Program-made: the position numbers and the translations under genes
Part shown: in pieces, positions 12,175 to 23,343 of the stretch
Layout: every line of letters starts with the position of its first letter
Numbering within the stretch: the stretch's first letter is position 1
Source: Triticum aestivum
Lineage: Eukaryota > Streptophyta > Magnoliopsida > Poales > Poaceae
Direction: 5' to 3'
NCBI RefSeq assembly: GCF_018294505.1
Contig: NC_057810.1
Location: 709,627,563 to 709,691,562, forward strand
DNA: 64,000 nucleotides
The notes under the pieces: model-generated
What the model was told of the DNA's origin: nothing
What the model saw: only the letters and a program-made list of their open reading frames with translations
Database searches by the model: none

Positions 12175-12536
12175 ATGTCCTCACCGTCGCCGATGCCCTC
12201 ACCCGTGCCCTCGCCTTCGCCGTGCACCGTCCTCGTCGCCGACGCGCCCTCGCCCGCGCCATTGCCGCTGCCGCCCTCACCCACGCCGCACGTCATCCTC
12301 ATCGCCGATGCGCCCTCGGCCTTGCCCTCGCCGCTGCCGACGCCCTCTACCCCGAAGTGCCCCTGCCCGACCCGTCGCCGCTCGCTGTCCTCCTCGCCGA
12401 CGCCCTCTGCGCCGACAGGGCCCTGCCTGCCCCGACGCACCCCTGCCCGCCGCAGATGCCCTTGGCCTCGCCGTGCGCCCCCTGCCCTGACGCCTCCTTG
12501 TGTGAGCACCGCTCCGCCCCCGCCGCCACCGCCCCG
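12175..12536 (+). CDS. GC-rich Pro/Ser/Ala-rich first exon of the CACTA-A second gene (partial)
   Basis: Open reading from the ATG at 12175, about 87 bp below a TATA box, to the point where E2 enters. The protein is low-complexity, with loose repeats of the type VADAPSPAPLPLPPSP. An in-frame upstream codon at 12097 lies too close to the TATA box to be the start. CACTA-B (57340-57610) and CACTA-C (63595-64000) have similar GC-rich stretches in the same place. The three frames are not clearly homologous, so it may be leader sequence rather than a conserved protein. The opposite strand is also open, as expected for GC-rich DNA. Confidence 0.4.
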
Positions 12537-13917
12537 TGATACGTCTCCATCATATGTACTTTTCCAAACACTTTTGCCCTTGTTTTGGACTCTAACGTGC
12601 ATGATTTGAATGAAACTAACCCGGACTGACGCTGTTTTCAGCAGAACTGCCATGGTGTTATTTTTGTGCAGAAACAAAAGTTCTCGGAATCACCTGAAAA
12701 TCCATGGAGATATTTTTTGGAAAGTATAAAAAATACTGGCAAAAGAATCAAGGCCAGGGAGCCCACACCCTGTCCACGAGGGTGGGGGGCGCGCCCCCTG
12801 CCTCGTGGGCCCCTGGATGTCCACCGACCTCAACTCCAACTCCATATATTCCCTTTCGCGGAGAAAAAAATCAGACAGAAAGTTTCATCGCGTTTTACGA
12901 TACGGAGCCGCCGCCAAGCCCTAATCTCTCTCGGGAGGGCTGATCTGGAGTCTGTTCGGGGCACCGGAGAGGGGGATTCATCGCTGTTGTCATCATCAAC
13001 CATCCTCCATCACCAATTTCATGATGCTCACCGCCGTGCGTGAGTAATTCCATCGTAGGCTTGCTGGACGGTGATGGGTTGGATGAGATTTACCATGTAA
13101 CAAAGTTAGTTTTGTTAGGGTTCGATCCCTACCACTATATTTTGAGATTGACGTTGCTATGACATTGCTATGCTTAATGCTTGTCACTAGGGCCCAAGTG
13201 CCATGATTTCAGATTTGAACCTATTATGTTTTCATGAATATATGTGAGTTCTTGATCCTATCTTGCAAGTCTATAGTCACCTATTATGTGTTATGATCCG
13301 ACAACCCCGAAGTGACAATAATCGGGATACTTCTCGGTGATGACCGTAGTTTGAGGAGTTCATGTAGTCACTAAGTACTAATGATTTGTTCCGGTTCTCT
13401 ACTAAAAGGAGGCCTTAATATCCCTTAGTTTCCATTAGGGCCCCGCTACCACGGGAGGGTAGGACAAAAGATGTCATGCAACTTCTTTTCTATAAGCGCG
13501 TATGACTATATTCAGAATACATGCCTACATTACATTGATGAACTGGAGCTAGATTTGTGTCACCCTATGTTATAACTATTACATGAGGAGTCGCATCCGA
13601 CATAATTATCCATCACTGATCCAATGCTTACAAGATTTTCACATATTATGCTTTGCTTATTTGCTTTACCGTTGCTACTGTTACAATTACTAAAAAACTG
13701 CTATCGTCACTTTTACCACTGTTACCTTTACTATCATACTACTTTGCTACTAAATACTTTGCTGCAGATACTAAGTTATCCAAGTGTGGTTGAATTGACA
13801 ACTCAACTGCTAATACTTGAGAATATTCTTTGGCTCCCCTTGTGTCGAATCAATAAATTTGGGTTGAATAGTCTACCCTCAAAAACTGTTGCGATCCCCT
13901 ATACTTGTGGGTTATCA
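12537..13917 (+). repeat. E2 5' LTR
   Basis: 1381 bp, beginning TGATACGTCTCCATCATATG and ending ACTTGTGGGTTATCA. It pairs with 20649-22009 and is closely related to the E3 LTRs. A TATA-like ATATATTCCC lies near 12843. Confidence 0.93.
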
Positions 13918-13949
13918 AGACTATTTTCTGGCGCCGTTGCCGGGGAGCA
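13918..13949 (+). promoter_or_regulatory. E2 primer binding site (tRNA-Asp)
   Basis: Begins 13 bases after the LTR and contains TGGCGCCGTTGCCGGGGA, the complement of the 3' end of plant tRNA-Asp. E3 has the same site with one change (TGGCACCGTTGCC). Confidence 0.85.
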
Positions 13950-13996
13950 TAGCTCTATTTGTTTGAGTCACTCGGGCTTTATATCTGCTGATCACT

Positions 13997-16826
13997 ACGA
14001 GGAACTTGAAAGACGAAAGAACTAAGATTTTTCCCTCAACTACGAGGGGAGGTAAGGAACTGCCATCTAGCTCTTCACTAGATTCTCCTTCGGTTTTGAG
14101 TAAACTTGCGACACCTAAACCTGCTACTGCCATGAATTATGATATGTCGCATGTTATTGATGATGCCACTTCTACTATGCATGATACTTATGACTAAACT
14201 ACTTCTATGCTTGATACTACTGTGCCATTAGGTGAATATCTTGATGAACAACTTGCTAGGGTTAGAGAGAATGATATTATTGAAGATGATATTATTGAAG
14301 ATAGTGATGATGAAGGTTCTCCCCCTAAGTATGAATTGCCTCTTGTTCCTGAGGGTTATGTTATGGATGAAGAAACTGCTAGAGATCTTCTTGCTTGCAA
14401 TGATAGATCTGATCTTAAGAAGTTATTAGCCAAACTTAAACAGAAAACTCTAAATGCTAGAATGAAATATGACCCTGCTTTTGCTACTTGACCTATCTTT
14501 GTTACTGATAAGGATTATGAATTCTCTGTCGATCCTGAGATAATTACTTTGGTTGAATATGATCCTTTTTATGGCAACGAATCTGAAACTGTTGTGGCAC
14601 ATCTTACTAAATTGAATGATATAGCCACCCTGTTCAGTAATGGTGAGAAATCCCGCTATTACTATATCCTTAGGATATTTCCATTCTCATTAAAGGGTGA
14701 TGCTAAAACTTGGTTTAATTCTCTTGATCCTGGTTGTGTGTGTAGTCCACAGGATATGATCTATTACTTCTCTGCTAAATATTGCCCCGCTCATAAGAAA
14801 CAAGATGCCTTGAGGGAAATATATAATTTTGTGCAAATCGAAGAAGAGAGTCTCCCACAAGCTTGGGGGAGGCTTCTCCGATTACTTAATGCTTTGCCTG
14901 ATCATCCTCTTAAGAAAAATGAAATAGTTGATATCTTTTATAATGGACTAATCGATGCTTCCAAGGACCACTTGGATAGTTGTGCTGGTTGTGTTTTCAG
15001 GGAAAGAACAGTCAGTCAAGCTGAATTGTTATTGAACAATATATTGACTAATGAAAATAATTGGACTCTTCCTGAGCCAATTCCTTAGCCAATTGAGCCA
15101 ATTCCTGAGCCAGCTCCCGAGCCTATTCCTAAACCAACTCCAAAGAAGAGGGGTGTTCTATTTCTCCGTCCCGAAGATATGCAAGAGGCAAAGAAATCTA
15201 TGAAATAAAAAGGTTTTGAAGCTTAAGATGTTAATAATTTACCTCCTATTGAAGAAATACATGGTCTCAAAGAAACACATTGTCTTGATAACCCGACACA
15301 AGCAGTAAAGGTAAATTCTCTCTATGGATATGATAAAGTTGAAATCTCGTCTACTAAATCTCCTAGCCAATGCTTGGATGAATTTTATTACTTTATGGCT
15401 AGACAAGAAAGTTTTAATACTTATGTTGGTAGAGAGTTAAAGAGTAATGCTTTCATGATAGGACGCTTGAGTGATTATATGGCTAGAGTTAAAGGCGAAC
15501 TTAAACTCATTAGCAAATATGCTTCCATGGTTACCACTCAAGCAGAACAAGTACTTAAAGCTCAAAGTGATTGCCTCGATGAATTAAATAATAAACATGA
15601 TTTTGCTGTTAGAGTGGCTACTAGAACTGGTAGAATGACTCAGGATCCTTTGTATCCTGAAGGCCACCCTAAGAGAATTGAGCAAGATTCTCAGAGAAAT
15701 AATGTAGATGCATGCACGTAGTCCTTCTAAAAGGAAGAAAAAGAAAAATGATAGGACTTTGCATGCTTCTAGTGAACCTGTTTTAGACACACCTGAGAAT
15801 CCCAATGATATATCTATCTCTGGTGCCAAAACAAAATTTGGTGATGAACATGATCCTAGTGATAATGTTAATGATAATGTTCATGTTGATGCTCAACCTA
15901 GAAATAATAATGATGTAGAGACTTTGTTGCTAGGATCATGCCCCATCATGTTGTTACCTGCTATTGATCTTGCTATTCCACAATCAAAGAATCAACATTA
16001 TGATAAGAGAGACTTTGTTGCTAGGAAGCATGGTAAAGAAAGAGAACCATGGGTTCAGAAATCCATGCCTTTTCCTCCTAAGCCATCCAAGAGAAAGGAT
16101 GATGAGGATTTTGAGCGCTTTGCTGAAATGATTAGACCTATCTTCTTACATATGCGCTTAACTGATATGCTTAAAGTAAACCCTTATGCTAAATACATGA
16201 AGGATATCATTACAAATAAAAGAAAGATACCGAAAGCTGAAATTTCCACCATGCTTGCTAGTTATACTTTTAAGGGTGGAGTACCAAAGAAACTTGGAGA
16301 TCCAGGAGTACCAAGTATACCATGCTCCATTAAAATAAACTATGTTAAAACTGCTTTATGTGATCTTGGAGACGGTTTTAGTGTTATGCCTCTCTCTTTA
16401 TATTGTAGACTTGAATTTAATAAGTTGACACCTACTAAAATATCTTTGCAAATGGCCGATAAATCAACTGCTATACCTCTTGGCATTTGTGATGACGTTC
16501 CTGTTGTGGTTGCAAACATCACTATCTTAACGGACTTTGTTATGCTTGATATTCCCGAGGATGATAGTATGTTGATTATCCTGGGTAGACCCTTTTTGAA
16601 TACTGCAAGGGCTGTTATTGATTGCAACAAAGGCAACGTCACTTTTCATGTAAATGGTAATGAGCATACGGTACACTTTTCGAGGAAACAACCTCAAGTT
16701 CATAGCATCAATTCTATTGGAAAAGTTCCAACTATCATTATTGGAGGTTTGAATTTCCTCTTCCTACTGTCAAGAAGAAATATGATATTCTTATTATTGG
16801 GGATGCTCATATCCCCGTTGAGGTAA
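13997..16826 (+). pseudogene. E2 gag plus aspartic protease, broken
   Basis: By alignment with E3 the start codon at 13997 is ACG instead of ATG. The frame then runs with stops at 14195-14197, 14489-14491, 15086-15088 and two more near 15206-15226. The gag core is at 14549-15085 (FYGNESETVVAHLTKLND, SLKGDAKTWFNSLD, EEESLPQAWGRLLRLLNALP). A 4-bp gain near 15715 shifts the frame; from 15708 the new frame carries a lysine-rich linker and the retropepsin-like part (ALCDLG then LGRPFLNTARAVIDCNKGNV, about 16340-16660). E3 has Gly-Ala-Ser after the active-site DLG; E2 has Gly-Asp-Gly. Product would be capsid and protease. Confidence 0.85.
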
Positions 16827-17604
16827 CCTAGTCTTATTCGAAATTTCTCCGGTCCATGTTATTCGGAATGAGTTTGTTAACAAGACTTGATCAACCTTGT
16901 TAGTGGATTCCTTTTGATGAGCATGAGATGGATGAAACTAGAAGGCACAACCTTCAGTACCCTCTTTTTACTTTCTGTTATTTAGATTAAATAAAGCAAA
17001 AATAGTATTATCTGTCTGTTTTCTGAATTATCCTTGCAATTAAAATTTCCCAAAAATTAAAGTTCTCCAAATGCCCTTGCAAATTTAGTATGATTTTTTT
17101 ATGGAATATTTGAGGATTTTAGGCACTGAGAATGCAGCAGGGCGGGGCAAGCACCTGGCCACGAGGGTCCGGTGCGCGCCCACCCCTATAGGGCGCGCCC
17201 CCTGCCTCGTGGGCCCATGGTGCCCCCCCTCCACTTATTACTGCACCCACACACTTCGTCTTCCTCCCAAAAAAATCCCCATCTAGCTCAAGCACGAGTT
17301 CTAGGTCATTTTGCTGCAATTTTCGATCTCCTTGATCAAAGCTCCATTCACAAAACTGCTTGGTCTATGACTCGTCCAATGGTCCAATTAGTTTTTGTCC
17401 CAGTGCTTTATTCATTGCAAATTTTTGCTGCATAGGTGACCGTATTCTTGAGCTTGCTTGTCAAATTTATGAGGTCCCAAGTAATTCTAATGCATGATAT
17501 AGCCTCTAGGCACTTGTGGGAGTAGTTGCTATCAATCTTGTTTAGTTTGACTCACTTTTATTTTGAGTTACTAAAAATTTCAAGAATTTTTTAGAGGAAG
17601 AATT
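16827..17604. other. E2 spacer between protease and second ORF
   Basis: 778 bp without a supported gene. It is nearly collinear with 27627-28417 of E3, including a G/C-rich stretch (17140-17230) and a CACACACTTCGTCTTCC stretch. It may contain an intron or leader for the second ORF. Confidence 0.6.
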
Positions 17605-18612
17605 ATGTCTAGGAAAATGTATCAAGATGGTTCTTCAAGAAAGCAAGGACCCAGGCGCGCTATGCGTGAGCAAGATGATGAACCACCAAGGGAAGCTGAT
17701 GTGCGGCCTCGTGAATGGCCGTCAGAATAGTTTATGGTCAAAGCAAGCATCAAGGATGAATTTGATGCATATGTGTCTAATGTCGATCTTGAGGACTTCA
17801 TGCAAGGTAAGTGTCCTCAGTACTACTACTTGACTGATTCATTCTTGAGAAGGTTTAAATTTACATCTTTGCGTAATTTTCAAAATGTCATGTTTGATAT
17901 TTATGATCAATCATATACTATGGACTTAGAAGATTTTACTACTGCTTGCAAACTCCCATGGTGGGTTAATGTTAATGAACCCCGTAAATCTGAATATAAA
18001 GACTTTCTAGCTAGTATCACTGTGGGAGAATATAGGGATATAGCACAAGCTACCATAGGGAGCATTCATTTTCCTGCTATGCATTATTTTTCTCTCTTCA
18101 TTGGTAGATACATTAATGGTAAGATGAAGCATGTCACATGTGTGTTCGTGATCTTTGTGTCCTCAAGAGTGCTGTATTAGGTAATAAAGATTACAACTTG
18201 GGGGTAATTGTTGCACGTTGGTTGCATAATAATGGTTTATCTGGAGATTTGTTTGGAGGGATTTATGCGACCCGTGTTGTTAATTATCTTGGTATACCTC
18301 CACGTGAGGGTGATAGGGAGTTGCTTCCCGCTTATTTAGATTATAATGCTATGGCCAGTCATCATTTTCTTGTGACGAATGAACAATTCCTCCAATATCG
18401 ACTAATCTTTGACAGACGTCGCTCCCTGCTCCTGTCCTTTTTGTTTATCGGGTAAAAAGAAGATATGTTGTAACCAAGGGGGGGCAACCAAACACGAGAG
18501 GAGAGCAGAGGCAGCTCGCCACCAAGCCACAACTCAGGAGGCAATGGCTGCTGCTTCTCAGCACGACCCCAGTTATAACTTCGGATATCAGTCAGGCTAT
18601 CCATGGCCATAG
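17605..18612 (+). pseudogene. E2 second ORF (Athila-type extra ORF), broken
   Basis: ATG at 17605, then a TAG at 17728-17730, a readable frame to 18180, a shift into another frame (LFGGIYATRVVNYLGIPP, AYLDYNAMASHHFLV) and a further shift near 18420. The region ends with a Gln/Ala-rich tail and SGYPWP at 18612. It has no similarity to enzymes that I recognise. E3 carries an intact relative (28418-29350) that is much more different than the flanking DNA is. Extra ORFs of unknown role in this position are typical of Athila-type elements. Confidence 0.65.
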
Positions 18613-20634
18613 ACCAACTTAGGCTAAAAGCCTAATTAAGCTTGGGGGAGTACGTATTTCTCACCGACATTACATTCATGTTCGCACACTCATTCTAGTT
18701 GTCGGTGCTCATACTTTTTCACTTTATTATCCATGCTAGTTTAAATTATTTTTCTAGCTTTCTTCTTGTGTGTTTGATAAACCTTAGAAAAACCAAAAAA
18801 AATAGTTAGTTTAATTTTCATGCTAGTACTAGTAATTAAAAAGAAAAACCAAAAAATATTTCTCGTTCTTCTTTTGCTTGTTGGGAGCTTTCCCGTATAA
18901 ATAGTTTTATTTTCTTTTCTTTCCTTTGGGGGTCGAGAGGAGAAGACCATAATGAAAATGTTTAGTGGATCTCATATGCAAGATTGTTGATTTAACTAGA
19001 GCCCATATTACCTTGTCTTCTCCCTTGAATTGAATGCTTGTAAATTCCAGCTTAGTCCAATGCACGTGCACTATTATTATTGTACACTTCGCTCGGCCGT
19101 GCAAGTGAAAGGCAATAATGATGATATATGATGGACTGATGGAGATGAGAGAAGCTGGTATGAACTCAACCTCTCTTGTTTTTGTAAGTATGACGAGTTC
19201 ATAATTCCTGATTCAGCCTATTATGAATAAACATGTTTGCAATGACAATTAGAGATTATAGTTGCTTATGCCATGCTTAATTAACTAGGAGCTTATAATG
19301 GTTTACCTTGCGTGCCAACATGCTATTAAAATTGTTGTGATGTGGTATGATAGGGTGGTATCCTCCTTTGAATGATTCGAGTGACTTGACTTGGCACATG
19401 TTCACGCATGTAGTTGAAACAAAATCAACATTGCCTTCACGATATTATGTTGATGGTGGATTATATCCTACTCATGCTTGCACTCAGTGTGGATTAATTT
19501 TAATGCATGTTCATGACTGTTGTCACTCTCTTAGTTGGTCGCTTCCCAGTCTCTTTGTAGCCTTCACCTGTACTAAGCGGGAATAATGCTTGTGCATCCA
19601 AACTCCATGAACCCCAAAGTTATTCCATATGAGTCCACCATCCCTTCCTATGTGCGGTATTTACCTGTCATTCCAAGTAAATTTGTATGTGACAAACTCC
19701 AAACCTTCAAATGAAATTCTGTTTTGTATACTCGAGCAGCTCATGTATCAACTAGGGCTGGCTGTATCTTCCATGCTAGGTGGGTTATTCTCAAGAGGAG
19801 TGGACTCCGCTCCTCATTCACGAGAAAATGGCTGGTAACTGGGATGCCCAGGCCCATGATCAAAAAGATCAAAGAAAATCAAAATAATTAAACAAAACGC
19901 CCCCAGGGTGGTTGCTAGTTGGAGGCACTCGTTGTTTTGAGCAAGCCATGGATTGATGCTTGTTGGTGGTGGGGGAGTATAAACTTTACCATTCTGTTTG
20001 GGAACCGCCTATAATGTGTGTAGCATGGAAGATATTGAGATCTCATAGTTGTTGCTTTGACAGTGAAAGTATACCGCTCAAAATGTTATTCATCTCTATT
20101 TTAAAATCGAGCTCTGGCACCTCTACAAATCCCTGATTCCCTCTGCGAAGGGCCTATCAATTTACTTTTATGTTGAGTCATCACCCTCTTATTAAAAAGC
20201 ACCCGCTGGAGAGCACCACTATCATTTGCATGCATTACTATTAGTTTATATTGGGTATGACTTGACTGGATCTCTTTTACCATGAAATACAATGTTTAGT
20301 CAGTCCTTGATCTTTAAAGGTCCTTTGCATTTATGTTTTGCGGTCTCAGAAAGGGCTAGCGAGATACCATCTTGTTATATCATATTATGATTGTTTTGAG
20401 AAAGTGTTGTCATCCGAGATTTATTATTATTTCTTGCTAGTTGATTATGCCATTGATATGAGTAAACATGAGACCTAAGTGTTATTGTGAATATGGTTAG
20501 TTCATAATATTTGCTGAAAACTTGAATGTTGGCTTTACATATTTACAACAACAAGAGCAAACAGAGTTTGTAAAAGTTTTTTCTTTATCACTTTCAGTTT
20601 GTTAACTAAATTGCTTAAGGACAAGCAAAGGTTT
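18613..20634. other. E2 long untranslated region before the 3' LTR
   Basis: About 2 kb with no supported gene, collinear with 29351-31588 of E3. Near its start, at 18638-18651, is an exact copy of the 14-base purine tract found at the 3' LTR. Confidence 0.65.
18638..18651 (+). promoter_or_regulatory. Internal copy of the polypurine tract in E2
   Basis: AAGCTTGGGGGAGT, identical to the 3' tract at 20635-20648. It could act as a central second start for plus-strand DNA synthesis, as known in some retroelements. In E3 the matching site (29522-29535) has one change. Confidence 0.4.
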
Positions 20635-20648
20635 AAGCTTGGGGGAGT
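20635..20648 (+). promoter_or_regulatory. E2 polypurine tract
   Basis: AAGCTTGGGGGAGT directly before the 3' LTR, the normal plus-strand primer position. Confidence 0.8.
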
Positions 20649-22009
20649 TGATACGTCTCCATCATATCTACTTTTCCAAACACTTTTCCAAACACTTTTG
20701 CCCTTGTTTTCAGCAGAACTGCCATGGTGTTATTTTTGTGCAGAAACAAACATTCTCAGAATGACCTGAAAATGCATGGAGATTATTTTTGGAAAATATA
20801 AAATACTGGCGGAAGAATCAAGGCCAGGGGGCCCACACCATGTCCACGAGGGTGGGGGGCGCGTCCCCTCCCCCTGGGTGCGTCCCATGCCTCGTGGGCC
20901 CCTGGATGTCCAATGACCTCAACTCCAACTCCATATATTCCCGTTCGGGGAGAAAAAAATCAGAGAGAAAGTTTCATCGCGTTCTACGATACGAAGCTGC
21001 TGCCAAGCCCTAATCTCTCTCGGGAGGGCTGATCTGGAGTCTGTTTGGTGCTCCGGAGAGGGGGATTCGTCGCCGTCGTCATCATCAACCATCCTCATCA
21101 CCAATTTGATGATGCTCACCGCCGTGCGTGAGTAATTCCATCGCAGGCTTGCTGGAGAGTGATGGGTTGGATGAGATTTACCATGTAATGAAGTTAGTTT
21201 TGTTAGGGTTTGATCCCTAGTATCCACTATGTTCTGAGATTGATGTTGCTATGACTTTGCTATGCTTAATGCTTGTCACTAGGGCCCGAGTGCCATGATT
21301 TCAGATCTGAACCTATTATGTTTTCATGAATATATGTGAGTTATTGATCCTATCTTGCAAGTCTATAGTCACGTACTATGTGTTATGATCCGACAACCCC
21401 AAAGTGACAATAATCGGGATACTTCTCGGTGATGACCGTAATTTGAGGAGTTCATGTATTCACTAAGTGCTAATGCTTTGTTCCGGTTCTCTATTAAAAG
21501 GAGGCCTTAATATCCCTTAGTTTCCGTTAGGACCCCGCCGCCACGGGAGGGTAGGACAAAAGGTGTCATGCAAGTTCTTTTCTATAAGCACGTATGACTA
21601 TATTTGGAATACATGCCTACATTACATTGATGAATTGGAGCTAGTTCTGTGTCACCCTATGTTATAACTATTACATGAGGAATCGCATCCGACATAATTA
21701 TCCATCACTGATCCAATGCCTAGGAGCTTTTCACATATTGTGCGTTGCTTATTTACTTTACCGTTGCTACTGTTACAATTACTACAAAACTGCTATCGTT
21801 ACTTTTACCACTGTTATCTTTACTACCCTACTACTTTGCTACTAAATACTTTGCTACGGATACTAAGTTATCCAGGTGTGGTTGAATTGACAACTCAACT
21901 GCTAATACTTGAGAATATTCTTTGGCTCACCTTGTGTCGAATCAATAAATTTGGGTTGAGTACTCCACCCTCGAAAACTGTTGCGATCCCCTATACTTGT
22001 GGGTTATCA
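20649..22009 (+). repeat. E2 3' LTR
   Basis: 1361 bp. Relative to the 5' LTR it has a local duplication (TTTTCCAAACAC twice, near 20670-20700), a deletion of about 50 bases just after it, and a short insertion near 20865. The two LTRs are thus structurally different though clearly a pair. Confidence 0.9.
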
Positions 22010-22180
22010 CCTTGTTGCGTTTTTTTATATATGCTTTTTCATATATGTATGTATTTTCATATGTATGTATGTATTTTTAGATGTTCATATATGTATGTAT
22101 GTATGTATTTTTTAGATATATGTAGTTTTTAGATGTATTTTTTGTATGCATGTATGTACTTTTTATATGTATGGAAAAGA
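22010..22180. repeat. ATGT/ATAT-type microsatellite in CACTA-A
   Basis: Runs of TATGTATGTATG mixed with TTTTTAGATG units. Simple repeat; no gene. Confidence 0.85.
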
Positions 22181-22472
22181 GGAAGAAGGAAGAAAAAGAA
22201 GGAGAGGAAAAAGGAAAATAAGAAGAGGAAGAAGGAGAAGAAGAAGAGAAGAAGAAGAGAGGAAGAAGAAGAGAGAAAAAATAAGAAGAGGAAGAAGAAG
22301 GAAAAAAAGAGGAGAAGAAGGAATAGAGGAGAAGAAGAAAAATATAAACTTCTATTTTTCTTCTTCTCCTCTATTGCTTCTTCTTCTCCTCTTTTTTGTC
22401 TTCTTTTTCTTCTTCTATTTTTTCTTCTTCTTCTCCTCTTCTTCTTCTTCTTCTTCTTCTTCTTCTTCTTTT
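22171..22472. repeat. Purine/pyrimidine inverted repeat (GAA/GGA tract then TTC/TCC tract)
   Basis: About 175 bases almost purely A and G are followed by about 125 bases almost purely C and T. The centre folds back exactly: ATAGAGGAGAAGAAGAAAAA at 22322-22341 is the complement of the sequence at about 22351-22372, and the match continues outward with small gaps. Long frames through it encode only Lys/Glu/Arg or Phe/Ser/Leu runs and are not genes. Confidence 0.8.
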
Positions 22473-22482
22473 TAACGGGAAC

Positions 22483-22773
22483 GAGGGTGTCGGGGATCAT
22501 TGAGGGGTCGCGGGTCGGAAACTAGGCTAGAGGGTCGTGAGGGTCACAGAGGGGTCGAGGGTCAAGGGTTCGAGGGTTCTAGGGCTCGAGGGTCGAAGGT
22601 CGAGGGTTCGAGGGTCGTCGAAGGTCCGAGGGTTCGAGGGTCGTTGAGGGGTCGAGGGGTTGAGGTTCATCGAGGGGTTGAGGGTCGCTGAGGGTTTGAG
22701 GGTCAAGGGTCGAGGGTCGTCGAGGGGTCGAGGGTTCGAGGGTCGAGGATCGCCGAGGGGTCGAGAGTGTGGC
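22483..22773. repeat. G-rich GAGGGTCGAGG minisatellite
   Basis: Irregular copies of GAGGGTCGAGGGTTCGAGGG and close variants. A shorter version (23086-23213) precedes the second inverted repeat, so minisatellite and inverted repeat appear to have been duplicated together. Confidence 0.8.
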
Positions 22774-23087
22774 CTAGTGTCAAAGTATTGAAGAAATCCA
22801 TGGCTTCATCATTAGCCGGAAGTAACCGGGGCATGGTGGTATGAATTTCTCCAATGTTGTTTTGGAATGGAGTCCCGGATAAGATGATCCGCCTTTTGGT
22901 ACGAATTTCAGCAAATGCCTTCCAAATAGCGATATTCGGAAGGCTCTTGCTGTACTTTGCACCAGAAAGCGAATTATCCTATCTGGGACTCCGTTCCAAT
23001 ACAACTTTGGAGAGATTCGTACCATCATGCGCCTGTTACTTTCGCCTAATGATGAAGACATGGTTTTGTTGAATCCTTTGACACTAG
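22774..23087. repeat. IR1: inverted repeat built from SNF2-type ATPase coding fragments
   Basis: Two arms of 157 bp each (22774-22930 and 22931-23087) mirror each other with no net gap. By hand count 128 of 157 positions agree. Both arms translate outward from the centre into the SNF2 helicase motif LSGTPF/YQ-N plus downstream sequence (right arm: IILSGTPFQ, IRTIMRL; left arm on the minus strand: RRIILSGTPFQNN). Many mismatches are at third codon positions, so the arms look like two related coding sequences set head to head. The motif is most like the DRD1/CLASSY branch of SNF2 proteins, by memory. A transcript through it would fold into a hairpin. Confidence 0.75.
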
Positions 23088-23213
23088 ACAAACGTGACAT
23101 GAGGGGGTCAAGTGTCGGGAACTAGGAAAGAGGGTTGTGGACCGCGAGCGGTCGAGGGTCGTCAACTAGCTAGGGTCGAGGAGTCAAGGATCGCCGCGGA
23201 GTCGAGAGGTGGC

Positions 23214-23343
23214 CTAGTGTCAAAGTATTGTAGAAATCCATGGCTTCATCATTAGCAGGAAGTAACCGGGGCATGATGGTACGAATTTCTCCAAAGTTGT
23301 TTTGGAATGGAGTCCCGGATAGGATGATCCGCCTTTTGGTATG
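23214..23343. repeat. IR2 left arm: second SNF2 inverted repeat, cut by E3
   Basis: Repeats the left arm of IR1 (130 bp before E3 enters). On the minus strand it reads TKRRIILSGTPFQNNFGEI without a stop. The rest of IR2 resumes after E3 at 32991. The unit starts with the same GGCCTAGTGTCAAAGTATTG as IR1. Confidence 0.78.

Larger units (their letters stand above)
12537..22009 (+). mobile_element. E2: Athila-like Ty3/gypsy LTR retrotransposon, gag only, non-autonomous
   Basis: 9.47 kb from TGATACGTCTCC (12537) to GGGTTATCA (22009). It has two LTRs, a primer site complementary to the 3' end of tRNA-Asp, gag with protease, a second ORF where pol would sit, and a purine tract. No reverse transcriptase, RNase H or integrase is present. 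The flanks are CCCCG and CCTTG, compatible with a target duplication that has suffered two C-to-T changes but not proof of one. E3 is a sister copy. Layout and tRNA-Asp primer fit the Athila clade; the wheat/barley Sabrina group is a possible match from memory. Confidence 0.9.

Noticed and set aside
12114..12677. Minus-strand Gly-rich frame opposite the GC-rich exon
   Set aside because: It spans the E2 insertion border and exists because GC-rich DNA lacks stop codons.
22129..22525. Long Lys/Glu/Arg-rich and Phe/Ser/Leu-rich reading frames
   Set aside because: They are translations of a purine/pyrimidine simple repeat, open in several frames on both strands.
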